DNA from: Cristatella mucedo | Lineage: Eukaryota; Bryozoa; Phylactolaemata; Cristatellidae | Assembly: GCA_009760855.2 (NCBI GenBank) | Contig: WPIO01000026.1 | Span: 3,978,501 to 4,042,500 of the forward strand | Direction: 5' to 3' | Length of the DNA: 64,000 bases | Part shown: one piece after another, positions 1 through 13,250 of the stretch | How the letters are laid out: every line of letters begins with the position of its first letter | Numbering within the stretch: the stretch's first letter is position 1 | Translations under genes and position numbers: made by a program | Notes under the pieces: model-generated | Seen by the model: the letters and a program-made list of their open reading frames with translations, nothing else | Databases searched by the model: none | Told to the model about the DNA's origin: nothing

Positions 1-384
1 GTACGGCTGGAGATGCAGTTTGCCTTTGGTCCTGGAACGTGGGCCGTGCACCAATCGATCGTGACTTTCAGGCGGCCGAGAGAAAGCTGCAGCATCGTCC
101 ACTCTCGGCCGTGGCTTTCAGGAAGTGGAGGTGGTCTCTCCAACAATGGTGGACGCATGCATGCACCGTGGCAGCTTGGGAATCTAGATAGCAGGCACCG
201 TTCTGCTCTTCTTCTATGCACTTCCTCTGCCCTCCTGCTTTGCCCTGCCTCACTGTAGGTCCTCATTGAAATGATGATCATTAGTCATTAAGATGGTTAG
301 GGCAGCGAGCAAGCATGAGAGAATGAGTGAGCCGACTGACTGGTTTCGAAATGTACTCAGCTTGGGCATATGTGTATTAACGTC
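1..384. other. Unannotated host DNA
   Basis: I see no gene, repeat family or RNA signal that I can support. The short open frames here look like chance frames. Confidence 0.5.
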
Positions 385-535
385 GAGCTGGTTTGGTCCT
401 GTGGTTAAGGTGCTTGCCCCGACGAAGGTCTGGTTGAGGTCGTGGGCTCGAACCCCGAAGGCAAATGTGAAGCGCCTGAATAGAGATTAGGTTCTCTTAG
501 GGTGCTATACAAATGAATTATATTTATTTAATATT
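385..535 (+). mobile_element. tRNA-derived SINE with a LINE-like 3' tail
   Basis: A tRNA-like head with a B-box-like GGCTCGAACCC (about 445-455) is followed by a tail of the form AGAGATTAGGTTCTCTTAGGG and an AT-rich end (about 470-535). The tail resembles the 3' ends of family A LINEs elsewhere in this window, for example near 25,945-26,020 and 36,140-36,209. This suggests mobilisation by that LINE. Confidence 0.65.
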
Positions 536-831
536 CAGCCGATCTCACATAGCCAATGGACGAATGCAAAAACCAATTCGATAAGGATGCCTACTTATAC
601 AAATACTTTATAGAAGCCTTGTACCACAGGTGCACGGAGGGTACACTCGAAACAAAAGAGACTGCTTTATGCAATTAAAACTGATTTACAAACTGCCCAT
701 TTCCAGTGGATTATGGTGAATTTTAGGCCAAGTATCGCCCGGGCTTTTGACGGCCGTTGCATCAGAGCTCGTCTCTGCCAAAGCGGTGATACCGTAGTCT
801 AGTATAGGGAGACCGATGTAATGTAAAGTAA
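536..831. other. Unannotated host DNA
   Basis: Nothing recognisable. It lies between a SINE and the 3' end of a family B LINE. Confidence 0.4.
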
Positions 832-3440
832 TGTATCTCCGTCTGTAACTCCACAATGCCATAAATACTATGTGAGTGTTACTGGCACTCACAGCTCAAG
901 TGGCTTTCGGTATGCATTCGGTAGCCAACAGACTTCATCTCACGAAACAAAGAGAAATTTGGAAGGATAGCAGGGTCAGGAGACCAGTTGAGGTAGTGAG
1001 TAACATGGAAGTAGCAGCCCAGGACGGTTGGAAAGGATGTGCCACAGGGTGCATATGTGCAAGGGAAGAGTAGTTGTCGTTGCGTAAGAGTCGTGAAAGT
1101 GAGCTCCTCAGTCTAGTACATGTAAAGCTAAAGCTTAAGTCGCCAACGGTCTTTAAACACAAGAATTGAAAAACTAATCTATTGTCCATACAGGACCTGA
1201 GGGCACGAGAAGGCTGGAGCTGGTGCAGCAGTTCAGCTAGGCATGAAGGAGCCAATCAGTATAAGGCCTTGTGGGTCAGCATAACAGCTTCACTCTGTAT
1301 CCATTGATTAAGCGGCAGCCACCCCAACTCTTTTAGCAAAGGAGACACAAGGTCAAACTTCTGGGATTTACAAACTAGCTTTGCAGCCATATTCATAGCC
1401 GACTGCAGTGGTCTAGTGGCCTTTTTTTCTGGTCTGGAGGAGCCAAGCCGTGGCGTTTTGCAAGCCACTGTGGAAGGCAGCTCCTAATCTTAGATAGGGA
1501 TCGGACATGATGGCTAGCCGTAGAAGCAGTCGTCTGAATCAAATTTTACAGTTTAGGCAGCTGTCGAAAACGGCACCTAAATTTTGAGCACGTGGTGATG
1601 GTCGCAGAACAGCATCACTTACTAGAAGAGCAAAGTCTTCTAATCCAGCCACACGCTTAGGGTGTCCTATGAGCAGCAGTTCGGTTTTATCGTCATTTAG
1701 TTTCAAGAAATTTTCCTACATTCAGGATCGAATATCGGCAAGGCAAGTATTCAGTTTATCAGTTGCTACAACAGATTACGCCGGTTTAAATGACAAATAC
1801 AGCTGAGTATCGTCAGCATAAAAGTGATATCCTATTCAACGGGCCTTAATCACTTTCCCCAGGGGTTGAGTATAAATGGAAAACAGCAACGGACCGAGGA
1901 CGGACTGGTGAAACCTGAAAGCCACAAGACGCGGATTGAACACGATCAGATAAGTACGATTTAAACCACTCCAGTGCCTCGTCGGCCAGACCGATCGTTG
2001 TTCTCAGTCGTTCAAGTAGGACATTGTGATAAATGGTGTCAAAGGCAGCTGAGAGATCTTTCCTAGCAGAGCTAGGGCAGTGACATTCCCGTCGTTGTTG
2101 CCACATGGAATGTCATTGTTAACACGGAGGAGAGCAGTTTCAGTGGAGTGCTGCCTCTTAAACCCCGATTGAAATGTTTCTGCCATTTCATTATTTTCAA
2201 TATGTGCTACCAGCGGCTTAGCGACAATTGCTTCAAGAATATGTTCCAAATAAGAAAGACGAGAAACTGTGAGATAGTTTGCAAGGTTCCCTCTATCTAG
2301 TCCAGGCCTCTTAAGTATCGGTCTAACAATTGCCGATTTGAAAGACTTTGGTGCGAACCCTTTTTCCAAAGAAGCATTAAAAATCTCGGTTATTGCAGGG
2401 CTAAGTTGGTCTGCCAGTGAAGACCACAGAGATGATGGTATATGGCCTTCAGGAGCTTCTTTTTACTAGACCCTATTAAGTTAGCCACATCGCATGCAGT
2501 AACGTCGGAACACCTTTTAAGGATGGTCACAGGTTGTGATTACTCGGATGGGGGTTTATGGTGGCACGAATGTGCACAATTTTTCCAGTAACGAAGGCTG
2601 AAAACTTTTCGGCCGAGCCGTTAATATCTGGGTAGTTTGTTATATCTTGGTAGTTTTTCAGACCTCTCAGCATTGGCCAGTAAACTGTTTACTGTTTTAT
2701 AAATCTGTTTTGGGTCCGACTGGAGGAATTCAACTTTCTAGTAGAAAAAGAAGCCCTTACGTTTTTAAGCTTCCGGGTGTAAACTTGAAGGAAGTCTTTG
2801 AAATTGGCTAGATCTGCATCAGACCCCGATTTCTTAAAATGACGTTCAAGCCTGCGCTCAACACGGCACATTTTTTGAAGTTTTTTTTTTCTAAATGGAA
2901 AGGAATCTACACGACTCTGTACATTGGTAGAATGAAATGGGGCATGCTTGTCAAGAGCACTGCTAAGTGTCATGTTTACTACATCGGTGAGGGTAGCGAG
3001 GCTTTTGGTCGGGTCTGGGTGTAGATCAAGAAGGCTTGCATCACAAGCAGGTTTCAAAAATTTGTCAATGTCAAAGTTACGTCGCTAGATAAGTTCGACA
3101 TTACCGTGTATGTACAAGGGAGCAGGATTAGTAAACGAGACCGAACCATGATCCGATAGGGTCAACGGGCACACCACAAGGTCAGTGGGGAAGACATCAT
3201 GATTTATCACGAGATCTAGAATATAGCGACCGATGTGGGTAGCACAAAGGGTATTTAAACTGATAAGGTATTTAGTCATCCATCCTCTAAGAAGTCCCAG
3301 CTACTTCGCTGAGTAGTCACTTATCCTGGACAGGATCAAATATGTTGGCTTAACTGTGGTGGCCTAAATTAAAAGCAATCTATGACCGTCCAGTGTGGCA
3401 CATCAGCTCGATAGGGCAAATTCACTAGTTTAAATCAAAT
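832..3440 (-). mobile_element. CR1/L2-group LINE, family B, decayed copy
   Basis: Minus-strand non-LTR retrotransposon. In element order, the endonuclease C-terminus is at 3,085-3,279 (a LDLVI block and the SDHG motif). The endonuclease-RT linker, rich in basic residues, is at 2,689-3,057. The RT N-terminal and palm region is at about 1,850-2,370, with motifs like FQSGFKRQHSTETALLRV and AFDTI.H. The C-terminal domain is at 1,256-1,468. The 3' end reads through a conserved GTATCTCCGTCTGTAACTCC (about 832). Frames are broken by several indels and stops, so this is a dead copy. It matches the better copies at 16.9-18.2 kb and 18.9-21.3 kb. The endonuclease N-terminus is missing (5' truncation). 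Confidence 0.85.
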
Positions 3441-4027
3441 CTTTAGGGTTAGCTGAAGGGAGTAGTTTTGTTTTATTTCGGTTTATTAGCTTAACAATAT
3501 CGGCCGATGTCCGTGACCACATTTTGGCATGACAAGACGTTCGATTTTTTAATCGTAGTAGCTAATCTGATGACTTGAAGGACCTGCAACATGGTGTTGT
3601 TGGTATACCAGTGATAGCCAGTGCAACGGTCACAAATGATCTTCTCCAGATGCTCGGTCCGTATGAATGGAATGGAGCAGCAAAGAGCCAACAGCGTCGC
3701 GTCATGCGACCCTCGAAGACCTCCGAAGGTGCTGCTGCGGCCGGATGAAACTTGACCAGCACACGATTCGGACTGGACACGATTGGGTAGGCTTGATTCG
3801 GACTATGCCAGAGCCTCTTTAGCTAGATCGGTTCCTATTTTTAGTAGCTCATGCAGGATCATGTGGGCTGTTGGTATGGAATGCTGGTGATTGATCAGAT
3901 AAGATATTGGCAGGGACATTACTGTCATAGAATTGTTGCTAATTTCAAATGCAGTGTATATTCAGGCATACGCACACTCACAAATACATATACATACATA
4001 GAGGCATATATGTATACTATTTATAAT
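3441..4027. other. Unannotated host DNA
   Basis: No gene or repeat family recognised. It ends in a short ATA/TAA simple repeat at about 4,022-4,045 that belongs to the next LINE fragment. Confidence 0.4.
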
Positions 4028-4339
4028 AATAATAATAATAATAACATATGTATAGCGCCCTCAGAGTACTGAATCTTTTTCTAGGCACTCTACTGATGCT
4101 GTATAGAAACCATTACCAAATAATTGGTGTTAACGTCCGCAAGCAGCAGGCACAGGTTAAACACGCATGTGCAGCCGAAGGACGAATCATAAAAACTCAC
4201 TAAATGCTGTAATGAAAAGGTGCATTTTAAGCTTCTTTTTAAATGTTATGTCCGGGCACATTGTGACCGGAAGCAAATTCCAGGCTTTGGGAGCATACGA
4301 ACTAAAGGTGCGGTAGTTCAACGATTAGTGCAGGCAACC
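4028..4339 (-). mobile_element. Family A LINE 3' fragment
   Basis: Starts with (TAA)n, then a version of the family A 3' end (GCGCCCTCAGAG...) and the downstream block ending in TTTGGGAGCATACGAACTAAA. The same block occurs at 7,560-7,600 and 11,370-11,400. It is 5'-truncated and non-coding. Confidence 0.75.
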
Positions 4340-4832
4340 CACATAGAGCAAAGCTCTTCTTACACTGACCCACAAGGCCCGCTACGGCTGAGCTCTTCGA
4401 TACCTAGCTGAACTTTCAGCCTCCTCGTGCCTTCCGGTCCTGTATGGCCAATAAGCTGGCTGTTCCATTCCTCTGCTTGCAGACCATTGGTGACCGCAGC
4501 TTTAGCTTTGCAGGTCCCAGACTGTGGAATTCACTTCCTCCAGACGCTTACCCAACGACAGCTACTCTCCTGGTGCCGACTGTGGCACATCCTTTCCAGC
4601 CGTCCCGAGCTGCTACTTACATGCTACGCATTACCTCAACTGCTCTCCTGACTCTAGCCATGCCTCTATGCTATGCTATGTATGCTTCTCACTTTCTCTT
4701 TGTTGCGTGAGATGAAGTCTGTAGGCTACCGAATGCGTACCGAAAGCCGCTCAGGCTGTGCGTGCGCTATACAAAACTCTCCTTCGTAACTCTCACAGAG
4801 TGTTTGTGGAGTTACAGACGGAGATGCACTGT
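4340..4832 (+). mobile_element. Family B LINE 3' fragment
   Basis: C-terminal LINE protein block (GDRSFSFAGPRLWNSLP at about 4,490-4,545) followed by the family B 3' UTR and the terminal GGAGTTACAGACGGAGAT. It is 5'-truncated with broken frames. It directly abuts an oppositely oriented family A fragment. Confidence 0.8.
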
Positions 4833-4837
4833 ATTGC

Positions 4838-4905
4838 TTTTGTGAAGCACCAGAATAGAGATTTAGTTCTCTTAGGGAGCTATACACATGAATAATATAT
4901 TATAT
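4838..4905 (+). mobile_element. SINE/LINE 3' tail fragment
   Basis: Contains AGAGATTTAGTTCTCTTAGGG followed by an AT-rich end. This is the same tail as in the SINEs at 385-535 and 28,806-28,945. No tRNA head is visible. Confidence 0.55.
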
Positions 4906-4909
4906 ATAA

Positions 4910-5265
4910 GGACTTGGTGATCAATGGTATCAAAAGCTGCCCAGAGATCCAGCAGGACTGGCAGAGAGACTCTACCCACGCCAAGTCAGTATTCCGTAGA
5001 ATGTCTATACACTGGCCGTAGTGGCGACTCGCTGGAATGAATAGCTCTAAAACACGAGGCTGGCACTTACTAGCTTGGTTGAGGTTTTGATACAAGTGTT
5101 TAGCTGGCACCTCAGCACTCGCTCGCTCCAGTACTTTTGACGGGAATGGCAATAGGGAGACTGGCCCGAAGTGGCTTAATCTCAGCTGGTCTAGTTTCGA
5201 CTTCTGTGTACGTGGCCTGATAATAGCTTCTTTGAAAACTGCTGCTGGATACTGTCACCACTGGC
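4910..5265 (-). mobile_element. LINE reverse transcriptase fragment
   Basis: On the minus strand an RT-like LLDL.AAFDTIDH block (about 4,915-4,960) follows a block like PFPSKVLERA (about 5,110-5,155), in the spacing seen in CR1/L2 RTs. It differs from families A and B at sequence level. Only about 120 codons survive, and they are broken. Confidence 0.6.
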
Positions 5266-7235
5266 ACATTACGGTTTGAGGGACTCAGTGCAAAAGCTTC
5301 AATGAACAGCTGCTTCGAGAGGACTGCAAACGTTTTAAAATTCGGCTAAAAATGAGCGGTGGTGGCTATTCCACTACTACTAGCTGTATTTGGCCGCGGG
5401 TTCTGAAAGAAATATATAATCTTCGGCTACGTTTTTGCAGTCTGTCAGTTTCCGCCAGCTCGTGGTCAGGTCAGAGCAAACAACTCTAGGACGTCGTCAA
5501 GAACGATGTTGTATAGTATTAGTGGTTTATTGCAAACGAAACCCGATTTCAATATGCACATTTTGAGAGTGACCCTTGGTTGTAGAGGGCTTGATGACTG
5601 TTAACTTTAGAGTTCCGGGTAGTGCAAGCTTTTTGAAACACTGCAAGAAGTACTGAGAGAGGCATGCTTCGTATCAGCGTTAGTTCTTAGTTCAGCTCTA
5701 AGTGATAGAATTTCTGCCAGCGCTGTCAGCAGCTGAATGGCATCAGTTGGGTGCAAGTAGCCTGTAGCACGAAGCTTGAAACTAGGGTGGCAGTAGTTGA
5801 GCTGTCAATTGGCTAATTGGTGGACGCGACTTCGATTCCTATTTCGTTCGTCAGAAGTACAGATCTTGACCATTGTTTGATATACTGTGGAAGAACACAA
5901 TGCTTGCAGCCTGTGAGCACTGGGCTGAGACCTAGCGAGGGCTTTCAGACTGCCTACACAGCCGCAAGCTCACGACCAGTGGATGGGCAGACGATGACTC
6001 GGCAGTCCTGCCCAAATCCATGCATTGGAGGCATCCATGGGTACATCAATCTACCACAAACTGTCTCCAGCTGTCGGGCGGGTTCGGAACGAACAATGGC
6101 CCGACAGTGTGAAAAACAACGCATGCATGGAATATAAGGGTTGACGGAGGAGTAGAAGGGGGGAGGGAGAGAGCCCTCGACGCCGGCAGCCGTCTAGTGT
6201 GTGTAGACTGGGCTCGGCTGGCGTTACGTGAAATAAAGGTTTTGGTGTTGGAGCCAGCAGACTTGTTGCTCGGTCGCGCTACCCAGCCTGACGACAGGTC
6301 GTGCGGAGGGCTGTCACATATACCTGCAGAGATTCGCCAACACAATGCATCTAATTACATTACAATTACGGCAACTTTCATGGTATCATTTTTTGGCAAT
6401 TACCCTTGTGTTATATAAAATGGTTGCTCAGCTTCATTATTACGGTCGGTGTTTAGGTGAAAACCCAGGTGATGTCGTCTAGGATTATGGTTAGCAGCTG
6501 AGCCTGTGTTTAAGCTAGTTGTTCCTGGCCAACTTAAACATATTAAATTATTTACTTTGCAATGCTACCTGTGGCGTATTTGGCAACAAGCAGCTGCTTC
6601 TCGTGTCTTTTTGTAACTCCAATGTAGCTTAGGCTTTCAGTGTCCGTGTCACTTTTGCATTCATCATTCCTCACTTGTCACGCTGTCGCAAGGGCAGCTC
6701 TTCAGCATCAGCAGCTCGAATCCACTTAGGTGAATCGCCTTCATAGCCCAAACCACAAATGCTTGCACTCATGATGGCAAGCTATTGGAAATCGTGAAAG
6801 CTGCAAAATGAAATGAGCTGCATTTTTGTTTGGTGCCAAATTCACCAAACCAGCAAACATTAACGGGACTCTGCAGCTGCAGACTGCAGGAGGCAGCCCG
6901 GCGGTATCGGGTGCCTCGTTCTCATGCATGCCAGCGAATGTCGCATCTGTTGAAGATATTTAAAGCTTTCCGTGACTCGTAAGCGCGACGAAAGAGTGGG
7001 CATCTTAATGCGATTCGCCGCGGATAGCGTCAGGAGTCGGTAATCCTACCGTCTAAAGAAAAAAACACGATAGAAAAGAATGCAGATCGCACGGTGTGCA
7101 CCAACTGAACGGTTTCTGTCCGAGTCTCAGGTCGCAACGGGCGTCGTCACGGGCTCCCTCGCCGTGTTCATCGCAGCCAAGCAAAAGCCAGCCAATCTGG
7201 CGTCATGAAGTGAGGCAGCGCTTGGTAGAGATTTA
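5266..7235. other. Unannotated host DNA
   Basis: About 2 kb with no supported gene. The open frames at 5,817-6,137 and 6,046-6,345 are short, overlapping and without recognisable domains. No repeats recognised. Confidence 0.4.
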
Positions 7236-7598
7236 CAGAATATATAATGATAATGCACTTGATAAAGCGCCCTCAGAGAACTTAATCTCTTTCTAGGTGC
7301 TGTACATTTTCTGCAAAGGGAAATGCAATTGAATGGTAAGTAAAATCAAGCTTGAAAAACAAACAAAATGAATAATATGGTTAGGGGTGACATGCACAGG
7401 GTCAGCATGCAAATGTGGTTAGTCGCAGCTTGCACGGTGTCAGCACGCATATGCACATGAAGGACGAATCACGGGGACCCACTAAATGCTGTCCTAAATA
7501 GGTGTGTTTTTAAGTTCCTTTTAAATGTGGTCAGGTCAGGGGAAGTTCTGACGCAGGTCGGGAGGAAGTTCCAGGCTTTGGGAGCATACGAACTAAAA
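7236..7598 (-). mobile_element. Family A LINE 3' fragment
   Basis: Starts at an AT-rich tail with GCACTTGATAAAGCGCCCTC, runs through the family A 3' UTR (ATTCGTCCTTCATGTGC block in reverse) and ends at TTTGGGAGCATACGAACTAAA, the last coding block of the element. It is 5'-truncated. The same 3' UTR occurs at 35,990-36,209. Confidence 0.8.
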
Positions 7599-8048
7599 TA
7601 CAGTATATGCACTATGCTGCCTTCGCTGGCCGCTCTTTGCTGAAGCGACGGAGCAGTTTAGTCAGGCTTTGCAGCAGACAATTGACTGCGGCTTAAAGCC
7701 TGGGCACCAAGGCAGGCATAGTGCACTTTGAACCAGAATAAGTGAGTCCAAGTTTTTTATTCCGTTGCTCGCAGCCGCTCACCAGCACCCAGTCGAGTGG
7801 CAAATTCATTTCCAGCTTGGGGTGCCGTGTCCTACGACGCAAGTGTTTAAATCTTAAGAAATGACAAGGCCTAGATAGGTGGAGCTGTTGAGTGATGTGC
7901 ATCTAATTGTCACGTGCAATGTGCTCGAGCTATACTTGTCTCCGCCCGAGACCACGACTGCTCGGATAGTCATTCTAGCGGAGCTACGCTGCATTCCGCC
8001 CGGTAAGATGGCAATCACTCTGTCAGCTCTTTCTGGACACACACAGAG

Positions 8049-8049
8049 A

Positions 8050-8093
<44 letters not shown>

Positions 8094-8094
8094 G
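8049..8094. repeat. (GGC)n trinucleotide repeat
   Basis: About fifteen uninterrupted GGC units. The long poly-Gly or poly-Ala frames across it are products of the repeat. Nothing else is recognised at 7,600-8,420. Confidence 0.9.
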
Positions 8095-8423
8095 GCTGTT
8101 TATAAAAGCAGCGTGGGAAACGTGACTAGGCGGTTCTTCGTAGGTACTGCCCAGGTACTTAAAAATGGTTGCAGATGCTGCTGCAACCAAAGAAGCTGAG
8201 GAGAGTAGCTGTAATCGCGTAAGCATGCAAGTCACGGATCGTGGGCCACGGAGCCGAGCTGAGAGCACGAAGAGCGGCTGCTAGCGGCTGCAAGGTGCTC
8301 GGACCGCTAGGAAGCAGCCGAGCTGAGAGCCAGCCTATGCTCTGCTGGGCTGCTGCGGCAGTCGACTGGCCGCAAGTTGCGGGTCTCAGCTCTCAGGCCA
8401 CCTGCGGCCCGAAACCCCGCAGA

Positions 8424-8572
8424 GCCCACGGTGTAAGGTGCTCAATCTTCTCGACCGAGGTCGCTGGTTCGAAGTCAGCGTGCGATCGATTGTTGCCAAC
8501 TGCAAGCGGCGGTGATAGCCGTCAAGACTCTTCTGCCGCCGCACAAAGGAGGCTTTCAATCCGCTAATAATA
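8424..8572 (+). mobile_element. tRNA-derived SINE, diverged copy
   Basis: Contains a B-box-like GGTTCGAAGTC (about 8,466) and the body CTGCAAGCGGCGGTGATAGC followed by an AGGAGGCT..CAATCCGCTAATAATAA end. The body and end match the two SINEs inside the Polinton (34,379-34,549 and 37,985-38,153) and are clearly more diverged. Confidence 0.75.
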
Positions 8573-8639
8573 ACAATGATATTCTTACTACGCTGTCGTT
8601 CTCGTTGTGCCAACCGAAGCACTGTTGTCGATAAGAAGG

Positions 8640-10440
8640 CGGCTAAAATGTCTATCAATGAGGACACGTCCAGGTACTCGCTGCTGATTATTGTACACCT
8701 ACTTGGTGCCGTCCTGCAGCAGATAGATGCATGGTGGCATGCAGAGACCTACGGTGGTCCTTTTACTCCCAGGCTTTGAACAGCAGCAAAAGGAGCAAAG
8801 CCAATTTTGATCGCGAGCTGCTGGCCACTTATGAGGCAGCTGCCAAATTTCGTTTTGTAAACAGGGAAGCAGCAAGGCAGGCTCAAGCGCAGTGATCGTA
8901 AGCCACTGATTTATGCTATTTGTTCAGCCTCCTTTGGTTTCGCGAACCACCAGCTCAGACACCTATTCTTTGCAGCCGAATTTATTTCGGACTTACCTTA
9001 GGCTGGTAGCCCGCTAAATGCCCAGGCCGACAGGCACAGCGTTAGCAAAACCTGCCGTTGGGGCATAGCCACTCTGTTTCTCTCTCATCCGGAGGGACCT
9101 CGTCGCCCCCTGCGTGCACTCGCCCTCTCCAACAAGTCGACTGACTTCTCACGGTAGTCATAGCTAGGGTACTCGGATTTCCTCGTCCTGACCCCATGAG
9201 GACACGTCCTGGCCCCAGTGCTCATGGGCCCGGACAAGCTCCGAAATGGCTGCGACCTTTCCCCAGGGTCATCTACTCCTTCACACGTTGATGACCCAGC
9301 TTTTACATGACTCGTTTTCGACCCCACGCACGGCCTCTCGCACCAGGGCGTTCTTATCGTCAGGAATCTCCTCTACGCCTCTCGCTACGCTTAGCAGGGC
9401 ATGGTCAAAGGCTTGCTACCCGTGAGGCCCGGCTTACCAGCACAGCCAGAGCTTGAAAGTCTCTCGGTACACTGCCACAGCCCTGCCGTTACCTTCCAGA
9501 CCGTCGACCAACGCTTCGAGCGGTGCTTATGAATAAAGTCAGGCCATCACCCAGTGTCGATGGCTTTTGGGACTCTCTCATCTTCGTGGACCGCTTCGAA
9601 TGGTGGCCGAACGCCATCTTTTAAACGGGAAGAATTGTGCTCAGGCTTTCTTGGGTGATTGGATTTCCCTGTTTCAGAGCCCCAGCAGTTGTCACCAGCG
9701 ATCACACAGCCCTATTCGGTTCCTCTTCGTGAGCCGGCCTCATAAAGCTCTCGGCTGCCTGAGCATTAGGACTACGTCAATACTTCCTGATGTGAACGTG
9801 GAACATTCACACCGGCAGTTTAAGGCTGCTATTCGGGCTTCTCGGATCGAACGCGTTGGCAACTGCTGCTTGCCACGATCGTACTAGGCCTTTCGGAATG
9901 CAGCGAAAGAAGATATGAGCTACGCGTTTGCTCAGATGGTAAACGGCTCTACATCGGGGCGTCTCCTAAGCGAATTTTTTGCCTCTGCCATCACTGTTGT
10001 CGACGCAGAGTTGGACCCTGGCTCCTTTGCCAACCGCTAGTGGTTTGGATGTGCTCACTTCCCAACTCGGCCTGGTGCTCCCATTCGAGCACTAGGTTTT
10101 TGTCAGCAAACGTGTGCTCGCCCGTCTGGAAAATTCATCGCTGTCGACCGACATCGCTAGAGGCAATCGGGACAGTGTGGCTATGAAGGCCAACTGAAGC
10201 AGCGGGCATGCCTCGATGGCTCATGCCTTCAGCTCACATCGCCAACATGGCTCAGACCTCCAATATGGCTGGCCTTCATCGTCTCTCCGATGACGTCGTC
10301 AAGCCTTTAAGGCAGACTCGTCCGCAGGCCTGCCAGCCTAATCTCTGTCAGTTGCCGCTCCGCTTGTCGCTTTTCATTTTATGCAGTCGCTCGCTTGCAG
10401 CGATCCAGGTGGAGGGAGGCGTTTCGGCCACTGAAGACTA
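8640..10440 (+). pseudogene. Ty3/gypsy LTR retrotransposon pol relic
   Basis: Three blocks in pol order, in several frames. The first is an RT/RNase H junction like GAVLQQ.D (about 8,705-8,730) followed by NFDRELLATYEAAAKFR (about 8,800-8,850). The second is an integrase core block, GFWDSLIFVDRFEWWPNA, at about 9,560-9,615. The third is an integrase C-terminal block (HSHRQFKAAIRA at about 9,800-9,840, then LGLRNAAKED and GRLLSEFF at about 9,890-9,980). Order and spacing match gypsy pol. Frames change repeatedly, no LTRs are visible, and gag, protease and most of RT are absent. This is an old dead copy. Confidence 0.7.
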
Positions 10441-10880
10441 GATTGTGTTGGGAAATGTACCATCGTTCCATCTCGCCCCATAATCTTTTTTATCTCTATA
10501 ACCAAAGTTGCTGCCTCCCGTACGCGAGAGTGAAGCCTCTTCGAGACGGTGAATGTGAGATTATCTTTGTATATTATCTTTATTATTATCCTTGTTATAA
10601 GTTATCCTTATTGCCAGGGGTAAGGTAATTGAGCGTCACTGCCCAGTGCCTGTTTTCGATTATCGGTGCGCGCAATTATTGATTACCCACTGCAAATGGA
10701 AGTGATTGATGCCATGACTCTTCTGACCGCTATTTAAGTGAATATGTTAAATCAGTTAACTCTAACATTTGTATACCGCTGGATGTTCTAACGAATGGTT
10801 CGTGCCATTTATACTGACCCCAAGTACATTCGCTATTAAAGTCGAGCATATTCTCATTCCACTTTACGCTGCCCGGCAAT
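10441..10880. other. Unannotated host DNA
   Basis: Nothing supported except an AT-rich stretch at about 10,560-10,610. Confidence 0.4.
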
Positions 10881-12400
10881 CTGCCATAATAATAATAAAA
10901 ATAATAATACACTTGATAAAGTACCCTCAGAGAACTCAATCACTGTCTAGACTTTTTACATTTGTTGCAAAGAAATCACGATCAAATGGTTAATAATAAT
11001 AATGATAATAATAATAGTACATTCGATAAAAAAGCACCGTCGGAGAACTAAATCTCTTTCTCGGCGCTTTACAACTGCTGAAAGGAAGCGTGATCGAATG
11101 GTTAGTGGTACTGTGCTCAATAAACAACAAGAATAACAGAACGCAAATTATTAAATTATTTGAGGGTTGCGTTCTAATTTGGTTAGATGTGACGTGCACT
11201 GGGTCGCCATGCAAGTATGGTTAGTGGCAGCATGCTCAGTGTCAGTATGCACAAGCACGTGAAGGTCGAATCGCGGTGACCCACTACATTTTTAGATAGA
11301 TAGGCACATTTTTAGTTTCTTTTTAGGTGTGGTAAAGTCAAGAAATATCGTGACGCAAGTCGGGAGTGAGTTTCAGGTTTTGGGAGCATACGAACTAAAG
11401 GCGCGGTCTGCAAAAGATTTGTGGTTTGAACTAGGTATGGGTAAACAATAAGATTTCGGAAAGCGAGTGGTTCGATGCTTAGACAGGCGGGGCAGTAGGT
11501 CTGATAGGTAAGTTGGAGCCAAAGTATGAAGGGACCGAAAAGTGAGTGACGGTACCCTAGAGTCTACCCGTTGCTTGACTGGTAGCCAGTGCAGGTCGGT
11601 GAGAAGTGGTTGATGCGGCCATGGCGAGGCTCACGATAGATATGCCAACTGCAGAGTTTCTCACCAGCTGTAAGCGCCTGATTGCACAGGCCGGCAGACC
11701 AGCAAGCAGTGAGTTGCAGAAGTCAAGACGAGATGTCACAAATTTTATGGACCAAATAAGATATGATATTCCTGTTTGAACAAGCCTGATTTGTATCAAT
11801 GTTACATAGCTAAAAGTAGGCAGACTTGATCGTGGAACTGATGTGGTCGTCTAACTAAAGGTCACTTTGGAACATGACACCTAGGCTTCGTGCAGATTCA
11901 GCAGGATATATGCTGGAGGAGCCGAATGTGAGCATTAGCCTTTCCAATTTCTGAATTAAACTTGGCTTGCCCATAAATAGTAAGTTGGTTTGATCATCAT
12001 TTAATTTAAGAAAGTCTGCTGCCATCCATGTGCGGATGTCATCAATACATGCAGCAAGGGAGTTGAGAGAAGGCGAGATGCTCAAAGGCTGGGAGGGATC
12101 GAAGAAAAGATAAAACAGAGTGTCATCCGCATAGAAGTGAAAGCCTAGATTGTGCTTGGCAATCGCATCGGCAAAAGGAAGAGTATAAGCCGTGAACAGA
12201 ACGGGACCGAGCACAGAGCGCTGAGGTACCCCATATTTCAGAAGGTCCACGGATGATCTGTGTCCATTCGCATCAATACTCTGGAGTCTCCCACTGAGAT
12301 AGGACCTGAAACACTGCAATGCAGTGCCAGTGATGCCCAGGCGAGATGTGAGGCCTTGTATCTGGACGTTCACAGGTGTCACCACAGTGCATGTTAGTGC
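10881..12400 (-). mobile_element. Family A LINE, 5'-truncated copy (with an extra 3' scrap)
   Basis: Minus-strand CR1/L2-group LINE. The RT palm is at 11,855-12,385, with the block GVPQRSVLGPVLF and the catalytic FYADDT motif. The C-terminal domain at 11,557-11,799 includes TSRLDFCNSLLAGLPACAIR. The 3' UTR reaches (TAA)n at about 11,000. A second family A 3' end (10,893-10,992) lies directly beyond it, so two insertions are stacked. The RT frame of 176 residues is open, but the C-terminal frame is shifted. Elements of this family also sit inside the Polinton. Confidence 0.85.
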
Positions 12401-12804
12401 TCAGGTGAACCTGCTATTTGGCAGAATCTGAGCCCGGTGCTTATTCAAGGCCTTGGCTGTCACAGGAATCTAGCTAGGTGCCATCAAGCAGCCAAGTAGG
12501 CTCTAGGCTTACTGGCTCTTGCAGTTTCCGACCCGCCGTAAAAAGTTCTTTCGATCTGAAGATTAAGCTTCAATGAGCCACCAGTATCAAGTCACTTCTG
12601 CCAACGAGTGGCCGATTTAATTGTCACCAAGTGTCTTCCATCGAAAGGCTATTAATAAATAATTTTTTGTCAAGCGAAAACAAGGCGGTGGCGCGATGAG
12701 GTTGATACTGCTTAGGCTGTTGACCACCAGGGATAAAGGAACTATAGTCATAAAAAAGTTAAGATCTGCAAATAAACGAAAAAATGGGTGTTCCTATTTC
12801 CCTA

Positions 12805-13250
<446 letters not shown>

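Noticed and set aside
3562-3780. Short open frame on the minus strand as a gene
   Set aside because: Overlaps another frame on the same strand, with no domain and no codon pattern.
8023-8268. Poly-Ala and poly-Gly open frames
   Set aside because: Product of the GGC repeat, present in several frames.
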